From: Mariniblastus sp.
GTDB lineage: Bacteria; Planctomycetota; Planctomycetia; Pirellulales; Pirellulaceae
Length of the DNA: 58,432 nucleotides
Direction of reading: 5' to 3'
Assembly: GCA_022447605.1 (NCBI GenBank)
Contig: JAKVBG010000026.1
Coordinates: 1 to 58,432, forward strand
How positions within the stretch are numbered: position 1 is the stretch's first letter; each line of letters opens with the position of its first letter. Below are positions 26,199 through 35,673 of this stretch, one piece after another. The translations under genes were made by a program, and so were the position numbers. The notes below the pieces were generated by a model. That model saw only the letters and a program-made list of their open reading frames with translations, made no database searches and had not been told where the DNA came from.

Positions 26199-27887
26199 TT
26201 ACTTCCTTTTAATGGTCCGGTCGCTCTTGGTGATCCTGACGACTTCGTCAATGGTTGTGGTCCCGTTGATCACCTTTAGCCAACCGTCATCACGCAAGGT
26301 CTCCATGCCACTCTCGGCCGCTGCCTTCTTGATCTCCCAAGTGCTACAACGTTCGGTGGCCAATTGGCGAATCGTGTCGGTTGTCGTCAGCAGTTCGTAA
26401 ACACCCATTCGGCCGGAGTAACCGACTTCGCGGCACTCGCGGCAACGGCCTGCCTCGTATATCGGCCCATCCAGCAGTTCAAACGGGAAATCGTCCGGAA
26501 GATCTTCCTGTTTGGGCGTGACCTCGCGACGGCAATGCATGCACAATCGTCGAACCAGTCGCTGTGCCATCACTGCCTCGACCGTACTGGTGACGAGGAA
26601 GGGTTCGACTCCCATATCGACCATCCTGGTGTAAGCGCCGGCGGCGTCGTTGGTGTGCAAGGTACTGAAGACCAGGTGGCCTGTCAGGGCGGCCTGGATA
26701 GCGTTCTCTGCCGTCTCCAGGTCTCGAATTTCCCCCACCAGCACGACGTCCGGGTCGTGACGCAGGATGCTCCGTAGTGAATGGGCAAACGTCAGGCCAA
26801 TCTTGGGATGAACCTGGATCTGGTTAATTCCGGCCAACTGGTACTCGACCGGGTCTTCAGTGGTAATGATCTTGGTCGTGGCGTTATTGATCTCGATCAG
26901 CGAGGAATAGAGGGTGGTCGTTTTACCCGAGCCGGTCGGGCCGGTGACCAGGATGATCCCGTGAGGCAGGCGGATCAACTTGCTGAAAATGTCGTAGGTC
27001 TTTTGCGACATCCCCAGGTTGCGCAGTTCGAATTCCATCGAACCCTTGTCCAGGATACGCATGACCAGGCCTTCGCCGTGAATCATCGGAATGACCGATA
27101 CACGAACGTCGACCTCGCGTCCCTTGACCTTCAATTTGATTCGACCATCCTGTGGCAACCGTTTTTCCGCAATGTTCAAGCGGGCCATGATCTTCAGGCG
27201 GCTGATGATGGCCGCCCTGAAATGGTTGATTTCCGGGGGAACAGGCTGGGTGTGCAGGATCCCGTCAATCCGGTAGCGGATTACAATTCCCCGCTCCTGC
27301 GATTCGATATGCACGTCACTCGTCTTCGACTCGATCGCCTCCAGCAGGATTTCGTTGACGAGTCGTACCACGCTCGCCTCCTGGGCCATTTCCGACAATT
27401 CGCTGCCGTCGGTCTCGATCTCTTCCAGTAGTTCAATGCCATCTTCGGCTTTCTGTTCCAGCAGGCCTTCCACCGTTTCGCCGCCCACGCCGAGATGATT
27501 CTTGATCAACTTGGCAATTTCCACTCGATCTGCCAGGACCGGTTCGACGGTCAATCCGGTCGCAGCCGCAATCTCATCGAGGGGGTAGAAGTTCAGCGGG
27601 TCGGCCGTGGCAATCCGTATGGAGCCATTTTGTCGTGAGACCGGGAAGAGGTTCTCTCGATAGATCAATTTTTGCGGGAATGCGTCAAGCAGGTCCAGGT
27701 CGACGGGTTCCTCTCGCAAGTCGATGAAATCGAGCCCTAGTTCACCGGCAATCGTACGCATCACAACATCCGGGTCGAGATCCGGGTGTTCCGTTGCCCA
27801 GGTGACAACGTCATCCGTTTGCCGGACCTCGTTGACCTGGGATTCGGTGATCAGTCCGCGTCGTAAAAGGATTTCTGCAACGTCCAT
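26199..27887 (-). CDS. gspE: type II secretion ATPase GspE
   Basis: A hexameric secretion ATPase of 562 aa that drives pseudopilus assembly. The N-terminal GspE/MshEN region (residues 1-160) includes MDVAEILLRRGLITESQVNEV and FPVSRQNGSIRIATADPLN. The catalytic core has Walker A GPTGSGKTTTLYSSL, Asp box ITTEDPVEYQLAGINQIQVH, Walker B VVLVGEIRDLETAENAIQAA and His box GHLVFSTLHTNDA. A Cys4 zinc motif (CMHCRREV ... CRECREVG) is intact. It is the first gene of the gspE-to-gspM run; the 510-bp gap upstream should hold the promoter. Confidence 0.96.
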   Translation of the reverse strand: MDVAEILLRRGLITESQVNEVRQTDDVVTWATEHPDLDPDVVMRTIAGELGLDFIDLREEPVDLDLLDAFPQKLIYRENLFPVSRQNGSIRIATADPLNFYPLDEIAAATGLTVEPVLADRVEIAKLIKNHLGVGGETVEGLLEQKAEDGIELLEEIETDGSELSEMAQEASVVRLVNEILLEAIESKTSDVHIESQERGIVIRYRIDGILHTQPVPPEINHFRAAIISRLKIMARLNIAEKRLPQDGRIKLKVKGREVDVRVSVIPMIHGEGLVMRILDKGSMEFELRNLGMSQKTYDIFSKLIRLPHGIILVTGPTGSGKTTTLYSSLIEINNATTKIITTEDPVEYQLAGINQIQVHPKIGLTFAHSLRSILRHDPDVVLVGEIRDLETAENAIQAALTGHLVFSTLHTNDAAGAYTRMVDMGVEPFLVTSTVEAVMAQRLVRRLCMHCRREVTPKQEDLPDDFPFELLDGPIYEAGRCRECREVGYSGRMGVYELLTTTDTIRQLATERCSTWEIKKAAAESGMETLRDDGWLKVINGTTTIDEVVRITKSDRTIKRK

Positions 27888-28168
27888 GGAAGTTCAGTCT
27901 GTCCGCTTGGTTGAATACAACGGGTGTTGAAAGGGTTCGTCAAGGAAGGGTGATTGCTCTCGCTGTGACCGTCAAGGCTTCCCATCCCCATAAACCCAAC
28001 TTTAGCCAGTGTTTTGCGGGAACCGGATAGAATCAGGGCAGACGCCCATGACCTGCCGGATTCGGCTGACTGCCTTGATGACTGAGCCGGTTGTATCGAT
28101 TTCAATGGCGTTATCAAGCGGGGCAGCCATGGTTGCAATTCTCTCGCCCCCACTTGCCAATCCGTCCG

Positions 28169-28238
28169 CCAGAAGAAATGCACCGCTTGGTTGGGGTGAG
28201 AGGGGATGCGTTCATACGCAACGGTGCATTTCTTCTGG
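28169..28238. repeat. 17-bp perfect inverted repeat with 36-nt loop
   Basis: The left arm CCAGAAGAAATGCACCG (28169-28185) is the exact reverse complement of the right arm at 28222-28238. The loop holds a smaller TGCG/CGCA pairing (28207-28210 with 28217-28220). No T-run follows either arm, so it is not a standard intrinsic terminator. It could be a remnant of a small mobile element, or a structured transcript 5' of gspE. Confidence 0.8.
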
Positions 28239-28338
28239 AAAACGGAGACGCCGGCTAAGAATAAAACCGGTAGATGGCCGTGGAGTTTCGGAAAAACCTC
28301 GATTTATGCGGATTTAACAAGGCAAAAAATGACCAGGC

Positions 28339-28373
28339 AAAAAAAAGACCCGCCAATTTGGTTGGCGGGTCTT
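28339..28373 (-). terminator. intrinsic terminator of the Spy-like gene
   Basis: A perfect 12-bp stem (28345-28356 pairing with 28362-28373; arm AAGACCCGCCAA) with a 5-nt loop is followed on the minus strand by six Ts (28344-28339). It lies about 25 bp after the stop of the Spy-like gene. A T-run on the plus side (28379-28385) could let it work in both directions. Confidence 0.9.
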
Positions 28374-28397
28374 GCGTCTTTTTTTGTCTGGGGAGAA

Positions 28398-29132
28398 TCA
28401 GAAATCGCTGCGTCCACGTCCTCGATCGCGATCTCGATCGCTGCCTCGGTCGCTACCGCGATCACTGCCTCGGCCGCCCCACGAACCGCCGCCCCAGCGG
28501 CTGCTCCGGTCGCCAAAGTCAAACTGGGCTCCAATCAGTTCGTCCCACTTCTGTCGCTGCTCCGAATCCAGTACGCCGCGAACTTTCTTCTGGATGTCTT
28601 CACGCATCTTGGCGATCTGTTTCTGGATATCTTCGTTCCCTTTCTCGGTAATCTTCTCCATCTCTTCCATCTGCGATTCCGAGATGTCCAGCTCTTCGGC
28701 CAGTGAGTCACTGACGCCCGTGCCACCGCGTCGGCGGTTTTGGTTTTGGAAGTTCAATTGCTTCAGGCGCTTCTGCTGATGTGGCAGCAGGACGCGGTCC
28801 ACATCGTCCTTCAATTTTTCCATCATCTCGCCCACTTCTTCCATTTTTTCTTCTCGTTCGTCCTGGCTCATGTCGCGCATGCCCATGAACATGTCACGCA
28901 TTTGCTGCATCGCTTCTTCCTGCAGGTCTTGCAACTCGTCCATCTGGTCATCGACCAGTTCCAGCTCTTCAGCGATCTTTTCGTTGCGGAGCAGCATGAT
29001 CGGGTTGTTGAAAATCTGACCCATTTGGCTGCTGCCCCGGCCACTCCTGCCAGGTTGAGCGAACGACAGGTCAGCAAGACAGAGTACGAGGCCTAAGGCC
29101 ACAACCATGGGGATTTGAGTTCGCAAATTCAT
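28398..29132 (-). CDS. Spy/CpxP-like secreted helical protein with Arg/Ser/Asp/Gly tail
   Basis: A signal peptide (MVVALGLVLCLADLSFAQPG) precedes a Gln-, Glu- and Met-rich helical protein (residues 45-200). Two segments resemble LTxxQ-type helices of the Spy/CpxP/zinc-resistance group: LVDDQMDELQDLQEEAMQQM and LDISESQMEEMEKITEKG, with RVLLPHQQKRLKQL and VLDSEQRQKWDEL closing them. Such proteins act as periplasmic chaperones or stress sensors in other bacteria. The last 40 residues are a low-complexity repeat (GSDRGSDRGSDRDRDRGRGR) absent from Spy. TGGAGAAA precedes the ATG. A strong terminator ends the gene, so it is probably a single-gene unit, not part of the T2SS operon. Confidence 0.78.
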   Translation of the reverse strand: MNLRTQIPMVVALGLVLCLADLSFAQPGRSGRGSSQMGQIFNNPIMLLRNEKIAEELELVDDQMDELQDLQEEAMQQMRDMFMGMRDMSQDEREEKMEEVGEMMEKLKDDVDRVLLPHQQKRLKQLNFQNQNRRRGGTGVSDSLAEELDISESQMEEMEKITEKGNEDIQKQIAKMREDIQKKVRGVLDSEQRQKWDELIGAQFDFGDRSSRWGGGSWGGRGSDRGSDRGSDRDRDRGRGRSDF

Positions 29133-29355
29133 CTAATTTCTCCAGGAATTCACAGCGTTTTTTTCAACAATAATCAGGTAAAAACAACCTCAGCCGGGAG
29201 GCTGTTTGTCAGTTTCTGCTTTTTTTAACCGATGAGCTACTCAGGGGTTCCTTAAATTTTCAACAAAATCCTTCTTTTTGCCATTTTAGGAGTCCAAAGG
29301 GCCTGCGACAGGAAAATCCCCTAAGTTGGATCCATGGCCCGGCGGCTCGTCTCTG

Positions 29356-30897
29356 CTAACGGGGTGACTGCGATCTTACGCCGTCAGCTGATCCGGCCGG
29401 TTGGCGGGGCAGCGGCATCTCGTTCTGCAGTCTCGCCAAGCGGTTGGAATTTCCCTCCCACGTGGTCGCCGAGGCTTGGTAAATCCGGTTGACCAAGTCG
29501 GCCGGTGGATTGGAAATAGTCAGTGTACGGTGCGGTTCGTTAGGGTTGCTGGACCTGAGGATGACGATCGCCTCGTTCGGCAAAGGCCCGGCGGTGCCCG
29601 GCGTCGCTGACCCGGTTGTCGTGGGTTGATTCGTATTGGTCCAAGTGGCCGGTTGTCGTAGATCACGAGCCGACGGAATGGCCGATCCGTGAATGGCCGA
29701 CCCGTGAATGGCGGCACTGGTTACCGGCTGCGGCTTCGAGCGTATGGGTGAGGCGGTCAGCGGGGCTGCCTGTTGGTCCGTTTCGTAATTGGTGGCGATG
29801 GCGGCAGGCCCGGTGAACAGGTTGGTCAAGTTCGCTTGTTGTAGCTGCCAATAGATGGTGTTCAGTGCGACGTAGATTCCCTCGTCGAAATCGACGGCGG
29901 CCGCATTGCAAACGCCGACCAATTGTCCCCCCGGGGTGAACAGGCCTCCCCCGCTGCGACCGTCGACCGGACGACCAAATATGTCGTATTTGTCAACGCC
30001 GTTGTACTTGGCCAGGTTTTTGATCCGGGTTCGCCGGATCGTGGGAGCCTCGCCGTGGTCGCAGCCAATACTGAAGGCCTGGTCGGAATTCTGGATCGCG
30101 TAGCCCGGTTGGGCGACGAAGACCGGTGGTCCGGAAAAACCGCTGGCGGTCATGCTCACCAGGGCGATGTCCCGATCCTGGGCATCGTACGAGAGAAGTC
30201 GGCCACTCGTTGTTCTGACTTGGCCGCTGACAAAATCGTAATCGATTGAGATGGCACCCTGCCCCTGGGAATCGCGGAAGACGTGGCCGCAGGTCAGAAT
30301 CAGGCACTCGTCCTGATGCCGGTGAATGATCGTCCCGGTCGCATAGGAGGTCCCCTGGGGATCGGCGACCTTCAGTCGCACGGTGGCGGCCATCGCCCGT
30401 TGTTCTGCCTGGTTGGCCGGGACGGTCGTACCTTGATGCATCGTTGGTTGCCCGGACTCGATGCCCCCCTGGTTCAGGTGGGCGGGTAGGCCAGTGGTGT
30501 CGCTGTTCGTTTGGCGGGTGGCGGTTTGCGGTGTGGGCGCGGTCGCTGGGCGACAGGCGGCGAACCAGCCTCGCAAGGCATCGAGGGTGATCAGTCCTGT
30601 CTGTCGACCCACCACTTGCTGGTCGGCCACCAGGATCGTCGTGGGGGTTCGGTTGACCTTGAAATGTCGGGCCCAATCCGGTTGGGAACTGGTGTTGATG
30701 ACGGTGACGGGATAGCCTTCGGCCGCCAATTGACGGATCGCCGGTTCGACCTGGCGACAGGGGGGGCAGGCGGGGCTGGTAAAGAAATAGAGGCGGGCTT
30801 GGGGAGCGGTTGAGTCGTTCGCAGCGCCTGGCTGGACGAACAGGGCGAGCAGGATCAGGCTGATCCAATGGCTTGCGCAGGTCAAACGTCGCTTCAT
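29356..30897 (-). CDS. secreted thioredoxin-trypsin-like protease fusion
   Basis: A signal peptide (about residues 1-27) is followed by a thioredoxin-like domain (35-115) with redox motif CPPC at residues 44-47 and the cis-Pro region NRTPTTILV. After a Thr/Pro/Gln linker comes a trypsin-like serine protease domain (about 165-335) with a plausible triad: His205 in LTCGHVF, Asp243 in DRDIALV and Ser315 in GRSGGGLF. The C-terminal 150 residues are low complexity, with a short AIHGS repeat. ATG 30897, with GGAGGG 7 nt upstream, is preferred over a TTG two codons earlier. The architecture suggests an extracytoplasmic protein handling disulfides and proteolysis; the target is unknown. Confidence 0.85.
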   Translation of the reverse strand: MKRRLTCASHWISLILLALFVQPGAANDSTAPQARLYFFTSPACPPCRQVEPAIRQLAAEGYPVTVINTSSQPDWARHFKVNRTPTTILVADQQVVGRQTGLITLDALRGWFAACRPATAPTPQTATRQTNSDTTGLPAHLNQGGIESGQPTMHQGTTVPANQAEQRAMAATVRLKVADPQGTSYATGTIIHRHQDECLILTCGHVFRDSQGQGAISIDYDFVSGQVRTTSGRLLSYDAQDRDIALVSMTASGFSGPPVFVAQPGYAIQNSDQAFSIGCDHGEAPTIRRTRIKNLAKYNGVDKYDIFGRPVDGRSGGGLFTPGGQLVGVCNAAAVDFDEGIYVALNTIYWQLQQANLTNLFTGPAAIATNYETDQQAAPLTASPIRSKPQPVTSAAIHGSAIHGSAIPSARDLRQPATWTNTNQPTTTGSATPGTAGPLPNEAIVILRSSNPNEPHRTLTISNPPADLVNRIYQASATTWEGNSNRLARLQNEMPLPRQPAGSADGVRSQSPR

Positions 30898-30903
30898 TTT
30901 CAA

Positions 30904-31309
30904 TCCCTCCCTGGACTGAATTCCGAAAACAAATCTGTCAATGTTCCCGACCTTCCTTGGCCGGAGTACCAGGGATCTCCTGGTTGGCTTTTGCCATGAC
31001 GACGGCTGCCGGTTGGGGTGGACCTCGTGCCGTCATTGGCTGGGCGATTAGAATGGAATTACCGGATCGTTGGAAGTTGAATCTATGGAAAATGTCGGCC
31101 GCTGGATGACCGTGGAAGCTAGCTGTGGTGCTAAGTTGAGATCCGCTCAGTCCCTGTGACAAAAACGAATATTAGCTGCAGATCGCTGGCACCGGACGGC
31201 CGCTAGCTGGAATCCGCTGTCGGTCGTCCCTTGATCGTGTGCCGGGTCAAGGTGGCGGGGATGGAAAAGGGGAAATGGGTGTTGAACGGTCGCGAACCGG
31301 CCAGGTGCA
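30904..31309. other. intergenic region
   Basis: The 406 bp between the PVC-type gene and the protease gene contain no credible coding sequence. Two GCTAGC palindromes occur at 31118 and 31202. The promoter of the protease gene is expected in the left part, but no clear one is seen. Confidence 0.5.
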
Positions 31310-34300
31310 TCAGGAACCTGGCACGGAATGTTTTCTTTGGCTGGGCGGGGTTTTCCGCTGGTAGAGATACTCGACCAGGTCCCGGATCTCCTGAGGTGAA
31401 AGTTTGTCGACCACGTCCTCAGGCATCGACGACTTACCCACCTTGCGGTCTTCGATTTCCTCGATCGGGATGCGGGTGCGAATACCTTCCGCATCGATCA
31501 GAACGAGTTCAGCATCAGATTCCGCTTCGATCCGTCCGGTGAGCGTCAGGCCATCGGAGGTCAGCACGATCGTCTGGTTGTAGTCTTCGGCCACCGTCTT
31601 ATTCGGATCGACAATCGCTTCCAGCAGGTAATCCCGCGTCTTGTCGATCGCTACCCCGGACAGGTCGGGGCCGACTTCGCCCCCGGTCCCATCGATATTG
31701 TGGCAGCGGACACAGGAGACTTCGGTCTTGTAAAAGAAAATCTGGCGTCCCCGCTCGGCATTGCCACCGAACCGGGAATCGGTATACCGGGCGGTCTTGT
31801 CGGCCACTGCCGATTCGATCGCAGTGCGGTATTGTTTTAGAGCTTCGGCCATTTCAGGCTCGTTTCGTCGCTCGGTAGCCATCACGTAATCGAGCCTTAG
31901 CTCGTTCGGCAATTCGTTCCGTTCGGCCTGTTGCAAGGCGGCGGCCAGGCGACCGGCCGAGACGGGGCCTGACATGCGTCCGAGTAGCCCCACGGCCTGC
32001 TGCTTCCCCTCGACCGAGCGTTTTTCACTTGCCAGGTACGCGTCGATCAGCTCGACCTCATCCGGTTCGGTTTCGAGGTGCAGGTCGATCAGTTTTACCG
32101 CCAGTTGGTCGGGCTGGGAGTCGATGTTTGCCAAAAGTTCTCGATAGGTTTGGTCAAACAGTTTGGCGTCACTCTGTTTCAAGTTTTGCAGAGCAAAGAT
32201 CCGCGACGCCTCGTATAGTGAATCGTCGAGTACGAGTGCTTGTAGCGGTCCTGGTGCATACTTGACGCCCAACTGGTTGCCTGCCGCCAGCGTGGCGGCC
32301 AGCAATTCCTCTTCCTTGTGCAGCACCGATTGGATTCGGTTCAGCGCGGCCACCGCCAGTTCCGCCGAGCGTGGCTCGATCGGCCGCCAGTCTCCCAGGA
32401 CGTAGTCGCGGGGGTTGGGCTTGGCCCACTGGCCCAGAAGCTGGATCGCCTCCAGGCGCAGCGGCGCCGGGGCCTCCGGATTGACAACGAACTCGGCAAT
32501 TCTGGCGGCACTGGCCGGGTCGCCCAGATGAAAATTCGCGTTCAAAGCCCGCCGCAGGTAAGGCAGATCCTGTGAACGTCCCAGCGTGATCGCCAGTGGG
32601 GGGAACGCTTCCTTCAGGGGTACATCGTGAATTGCCCGGGCCGCCTCGAGGGCGACGCGGGGATCGGGGTCGCTGAGCATTTGGGCCAGTGCTGAGGCCA
32701 AAAATTGACGTCCCTGTTTTCGATTGCTTCCCAGGCGATCAACTTTGGGAATGAGCCGCCGCAACGCTGCGCAGAATGCCAGGCGCACCGGGGAGGGTGC
32801 TTGCTGACCGAGTTGCTGGAGGAACTCTGCCGGGAAAGGAGACATCGGATCTGGAGGTGCAAATCCTTTTGAGATGGGGCGCCAATGTCGCCATATAATT
32901 TGGTTAAGAGCCATGATCCCTGCATGCCTGAGGGCCGGGTCGAGATTGTCGTTCGTCGTCAGCAGGTCGCTCACATGCTGCAGGTCAGATGGCTTGCCAT
33001 GCAAGCCAAGGGCCAGGGTGGCAAAGTAACGGACCCGTTGCTCGGGATCGTTTAGAGACGTCACCACCCGGTCTCGAAGCTCAGAATTCTCTGTGGGGTC
33101 AATAATTTCTGTCAGGAACTTCATCGTCTGCGCCCGGATTTCCGAGTGTGGGTCTTGAGAGAGCTGCTTCATCGCTTGAAAGAGCTCTTCACCAAACACC
33201 TGGTTGTGGAGATCATCCACTTGGTTGATGGCCCACAAGGCGTGGATTCGGCTTAGCGTGGGGCCGGGGCGACTGGCCGTATTGAGAAGTACCTGGGCGG
33301 CTATGCCACCTGGGTCAGCGAAGTATTGGGGTGGTTCGGAACGGGCAGCCGCCAGGGCCCGGTCGACCAATTCGAATTGGGCTTGATAGCGGACACGTCG
33401 ATCGGGATGGCCCAACAGATCAGCCAACTCCTGTTCGGTTTTCTGGTTCACTCCCTCGCTCAGGAGTTGCTTGACCTCCAGGGCGACCGGCTGATTGGCG
33501 GCCTCTTTGTCTTCGAATGTGTAGACTCGGCCTTTCTTCTCTCCGACCCAGCCAAAGACCCAGTCCGACAGGTACAGCCGACCATCCGGTCCAAAATCGA
33601 TGTCGGTGGCCAATGTGTTCCAGATCGTCTGTTCCATATCGTCGACTTTCCAGAACGCACCCTGCGGCTTGACCCGAAATGTGCGGATCCCGCTGGATGC
33701 CGCGTTGCCCCGAAAGTCGGCCAGGAAAAAGCGGTCTTTAAAATGTTCCGAAAGTCCGGTCCCCGGGTAGAAAGTGAGTCCCGAGGGTCCGTCGGAAATA
33801 TTGGCCACCGGCGGAACGATGTAGGCCGGTGTCGATTCCGGGTCGTATGGGTGCCAGAGTTTTTCCCGATTGAACGGCCCCCGGTCGGGCAAGTACTGGT
33901 AGTACATCCGCCACCCGGAATCGCTGCCAGGCAAGACGGCAACCCACCTCGCCTTATCACCACTGTCGGAGTTGTTGTCGCAGGTAAAGAGGTTGCCGTA
34001 ATCATCGAAGGCCAGTTCCTGCGGGTTTCTCAGGCCTGTGGCGACGACCTCTGGGTTAATATAGGGATATCTTTCATCGGGATGGTAGCGAAATACGGCG
34101 CCGGAGGCTGGGTCTTTCCCGTCGTCTATTTTGTACCCGCGATCGCCGATGCTGAAATAGATCCAGCCATCGGGTCCGATCGTCAATCCATGCAAGTCGT
34201 GACCGCGAAAGGCCGTACGTACACCGAAGCCCGACGCCAGCGATTCTCGCTCGTCGGCGCGGCCGTCGCCATCGGTATCCCGCAGTCGCCAGAGGTGAGG

Positions 34301-34834
34301 GATGCAAGTGTAGTAGACATGCCCCTTGTGGAAGATGACTCCCGCCCCCGTGCCGTCTTCGATCTGGTTGAAATGGTCGGCAAACACGGTTACCTGGTCG
34401 GCCGCCCCGTCCCGGTCGGTATCGACCAGCAGGCGGATCCGGTCGTCGTGGGAGGTATACGATTGGTCGGCGTCGGGGATGTGCTTGCGGATATAGTCGA
34501 TCCGGTCCTGGACCGTTTGTGCTGCCAGGTCATCGTTCAGCCAGTTGGAATGGCTCCGGTTATCTTCGACCCCCTCTTCCTGGCGGAAGCTCTCGCAGAC
34601 AAAGACCCGGCCCTGATAGTCGACATGCAGGGCGACCGGGTTGGCTACGTCCGGTTCGGCTGCGAAGAGACGGGCTTCCCATTTTTTGGGAAACTGGAAC
34701 GACTCGATGGCGAGCTGGCCCTCGTCACTGGCCGGAGCGATCTTCGGTGGTTCTGGTTCCTGGGCTGCCAGAAATTCAGCGTGGAGTGATACGCTGCAAA
34801 TCAGCAACAGCACGGCGGGTGAGGCTCGAAACAT
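31310..34834 (-). CDS. PVC-type secreted dehydrogenase-like protein with HEAT repeats and haem-binding domain
   Basis: A signal peptide (MFRASPAVLLLICSVSLHAEF) precedes a beta-propeller of the glucose/sorbosone dehydrogenase (PVC membrane-bound dehydrogenase) type, residues about 45-440, with VALHVDYQGRVFVCESFRQ and HDLHGLTIGPDGWIYFSIGD. Residues about 470-900 are HEAT-like helical repeats (DPDPRVALEAARAIHDV). The C-terminus is a class I cytochrome-c-like domain with CVRCH at residues 1041-1045 and a candidate axial Met in SSMPE (1137). This architecture is a family signature of Planctomycetes. The natural substrate is unknown, though a sugar- or polymer-oxidising role is often proposed. At 1174 aa it is full length. 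Confidence 0.93.
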   Translation of the reverse strand: MFRASPAVLLLICSVSLHAEFLAAQEPEPPKIAPASDEGQLAIESFQFPKKWEARLFAAEPDVANPVALHVDYQGRVFVCESFRQEEGVEDNRSHSNWLNDDLAAQTVQDRIDYIRKHIPDADQSYTSHDDRIRLLVDTDRDGAADQVTVFADHFNQIEDGTGAGVIFHKGHVYYTCIPHLWRLRDTDGDGRADERESLASGFGVRTAFRGHDLHGLTIGPDGWIYFSIGDRGYKIDDGKDPASGAVFRYHPDERYPYINPEVVATGLRNPQELAFDDYGNLFTCDNNSDSGDKARWVAVLPGSDSGWRMYYQYLPDRGPFNREKLWHPYDPESTPAYIVPPVANISDGPSGLTFYPGTGLSEHFKDRFFLADFRGNAASSGIRTFRVKPQGAFWKVDDMEQTIWNTLATDIDFGPDGRLYLSDWVFGWVGEKKGRVYTFEDKEAANQPVALEVKQLLSEGVNQKTEQELADLLGHPDRRVRYQAQFELVDRALAAARSEPPQYFADPGGIAAQVLLNTASRPGPTLSRIHALWAINQVDDLHNQVFGEELFQAMKQLSQDPHSEIRAQTMKFLTEIIDPTENSELRDRVVTSLNDPEQRVRYFATLALGLHGKPSDLQHVSDLLTTNDNLDPALRHAGIMALNQIIWRHWRPISKGFAPPDPMSPFPAEFLQQLGQQAPSPVRLAFCAALRRLIPKVDRLGSNRKQGRQFLASALAQMLSDPDPRVALEAARAIHDVPLKEAFPPLAITLGRSQDLPYLRRALNANFHLGDPASAARIAEFVVNPEAPAPLRLEAIQLLGQWAKPNPRDYVLGDWRPIEPRSAELAVAALNRIQSVLHKEEELLAATLAAGNQLGVKYAPGPLQALVLDDSLYEASRIFALQNLKQSDAKLFDQTYRELLANIDSQPDQLAVKLIDLHLETEPDEVELIDAYLASEKRSVEGKQQAVGLLGRMSGPVSAGRLAAALQQAERNELPNELRLDYVMATERRNEPEMAEALKQYRTAIESAVADKTARYTDSRFGGNAERGRQIFFYKTEVSCVRCHNIDGTGGEVGPDLSGVAIDKTRDYLLEAIVDPNKTVAEDYNQTIVLTSDGLTLTGRIEAESDAELVLIDAEGIRTRIPIEEIEDRKVGKSSMPEDVVDKLSPQEIRDLVEYLYQRKTPPSQRKHSVPGS

Positions 34835-35637
34835 TTCAGTTAATCCAACTTTCCTGACTGAGAATAACCGGTTTGGTGGTGGCGAAGACCGCCGTGAATG
34901 GGGCGGGTGCTTCCCTGGTATACCGGTTACCCACTCTTTTCCCTGCCCCGTCGTATTCTAGGCAACCGACCTTTTGGGGCCAACTGTCGGCATAAAAAAG
35001 AGATTTGTTGGTTTTCTTTGGACGGGGCAGCTCTTTGTCAGGAGGTCTCCCGGGGGAGCGTTGAGGCGACGCCGAGTGAGCGAAACCTTTTCACCAAATG
35101 CTGGCAGAGGGAGGCAATTGGAGACGGTTGGAGGTGAATGGATCAGGCCTTGAAGAGGCAGGCAGACGAATTGGGATGTCGACCATCTAAGGAGTTTCCG
35201 TGGAGAAAATACAGGCCTGCAGACCTTCTGGGGGTCCCGTAACGGGCTGTACGGGGGTAATCCAGTGGCGATCGTCGTCAAGTTGATGAAATTACCCGAT
35301 ATAGGGACTGGTTTCTTAAAGCGCGCCTATCGATAACTCCGAAAAAGGATGGAAGAGGACGAAAGCGGTTTATTCCGCCTTAAGAATCCTTGATCCATTG
35401 AGAAATGCCCTTTTATTGAGGGACTAATTAACTAAGATTGATCCATCTTATCGAGAGCGTGCCGAAGGAAAGAAGGCATGTCCAGTAAAATCGACTGGTA
35501 ATCTCGTATTGCAGATCTTTGGGCACGGATGAAGACCAAATGATCGAGATTCTAGCGACTCTCTCGGTGCGAACGCCTTAGCTTTTGCGTCCGTACAGTT
35601 GGCAAGCCCAAACAACGCAGTCGGTCGCAGTATGCGA

Positions 35638-35669
35638 AATAAGAAAAAGTCAGAATAAGAAAAAGTCAG
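35638..35669. repeat. 16-bp tandem duplication
   Basis: AATAAGAAAAAGTCAG occurs twice without interruption (35638-35653 and 35654-35669), about 65 bp upstream of the EF-G start. Confidence 0.95.
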
Positions 35670-35673
35670 TTTA

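Larger units (their letters stand above)
27888..28397. other. intergenic region between the Spy-like gene and gspE
   Basis: This 510-bp gap holds no convincing gene. Both flanking genes run leftward, so it contains the terminator of the Spy-like gene at its right end and, presumably, the promoter of the gspE operon at its left end. A long perfect inverted repeat occupies 28169-28238. No clear -35/-10 pair for gspE was seen. Confidence 0.6.

Noticed and set aside
29187..29227. CAGCC/GGCTG hairpin followed by Ts on the plus strand
   Set aside because: The stem is only 5 bp and no plus-strand gene precedes it, so it does not qualify as a terminator.
33326..34789. 487-aa open frame on the plus strand opposite the PVC-type gene
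   Set aside because: Shadow of a well-supported gene; no domain or ribosome-binding site.
34958..35281. 107-aa minus-strand open frame in the gap before EF-G
   Set aside because: Low-information peptide that looks like translated intergenic repeat; no ribosome-binding site or family.
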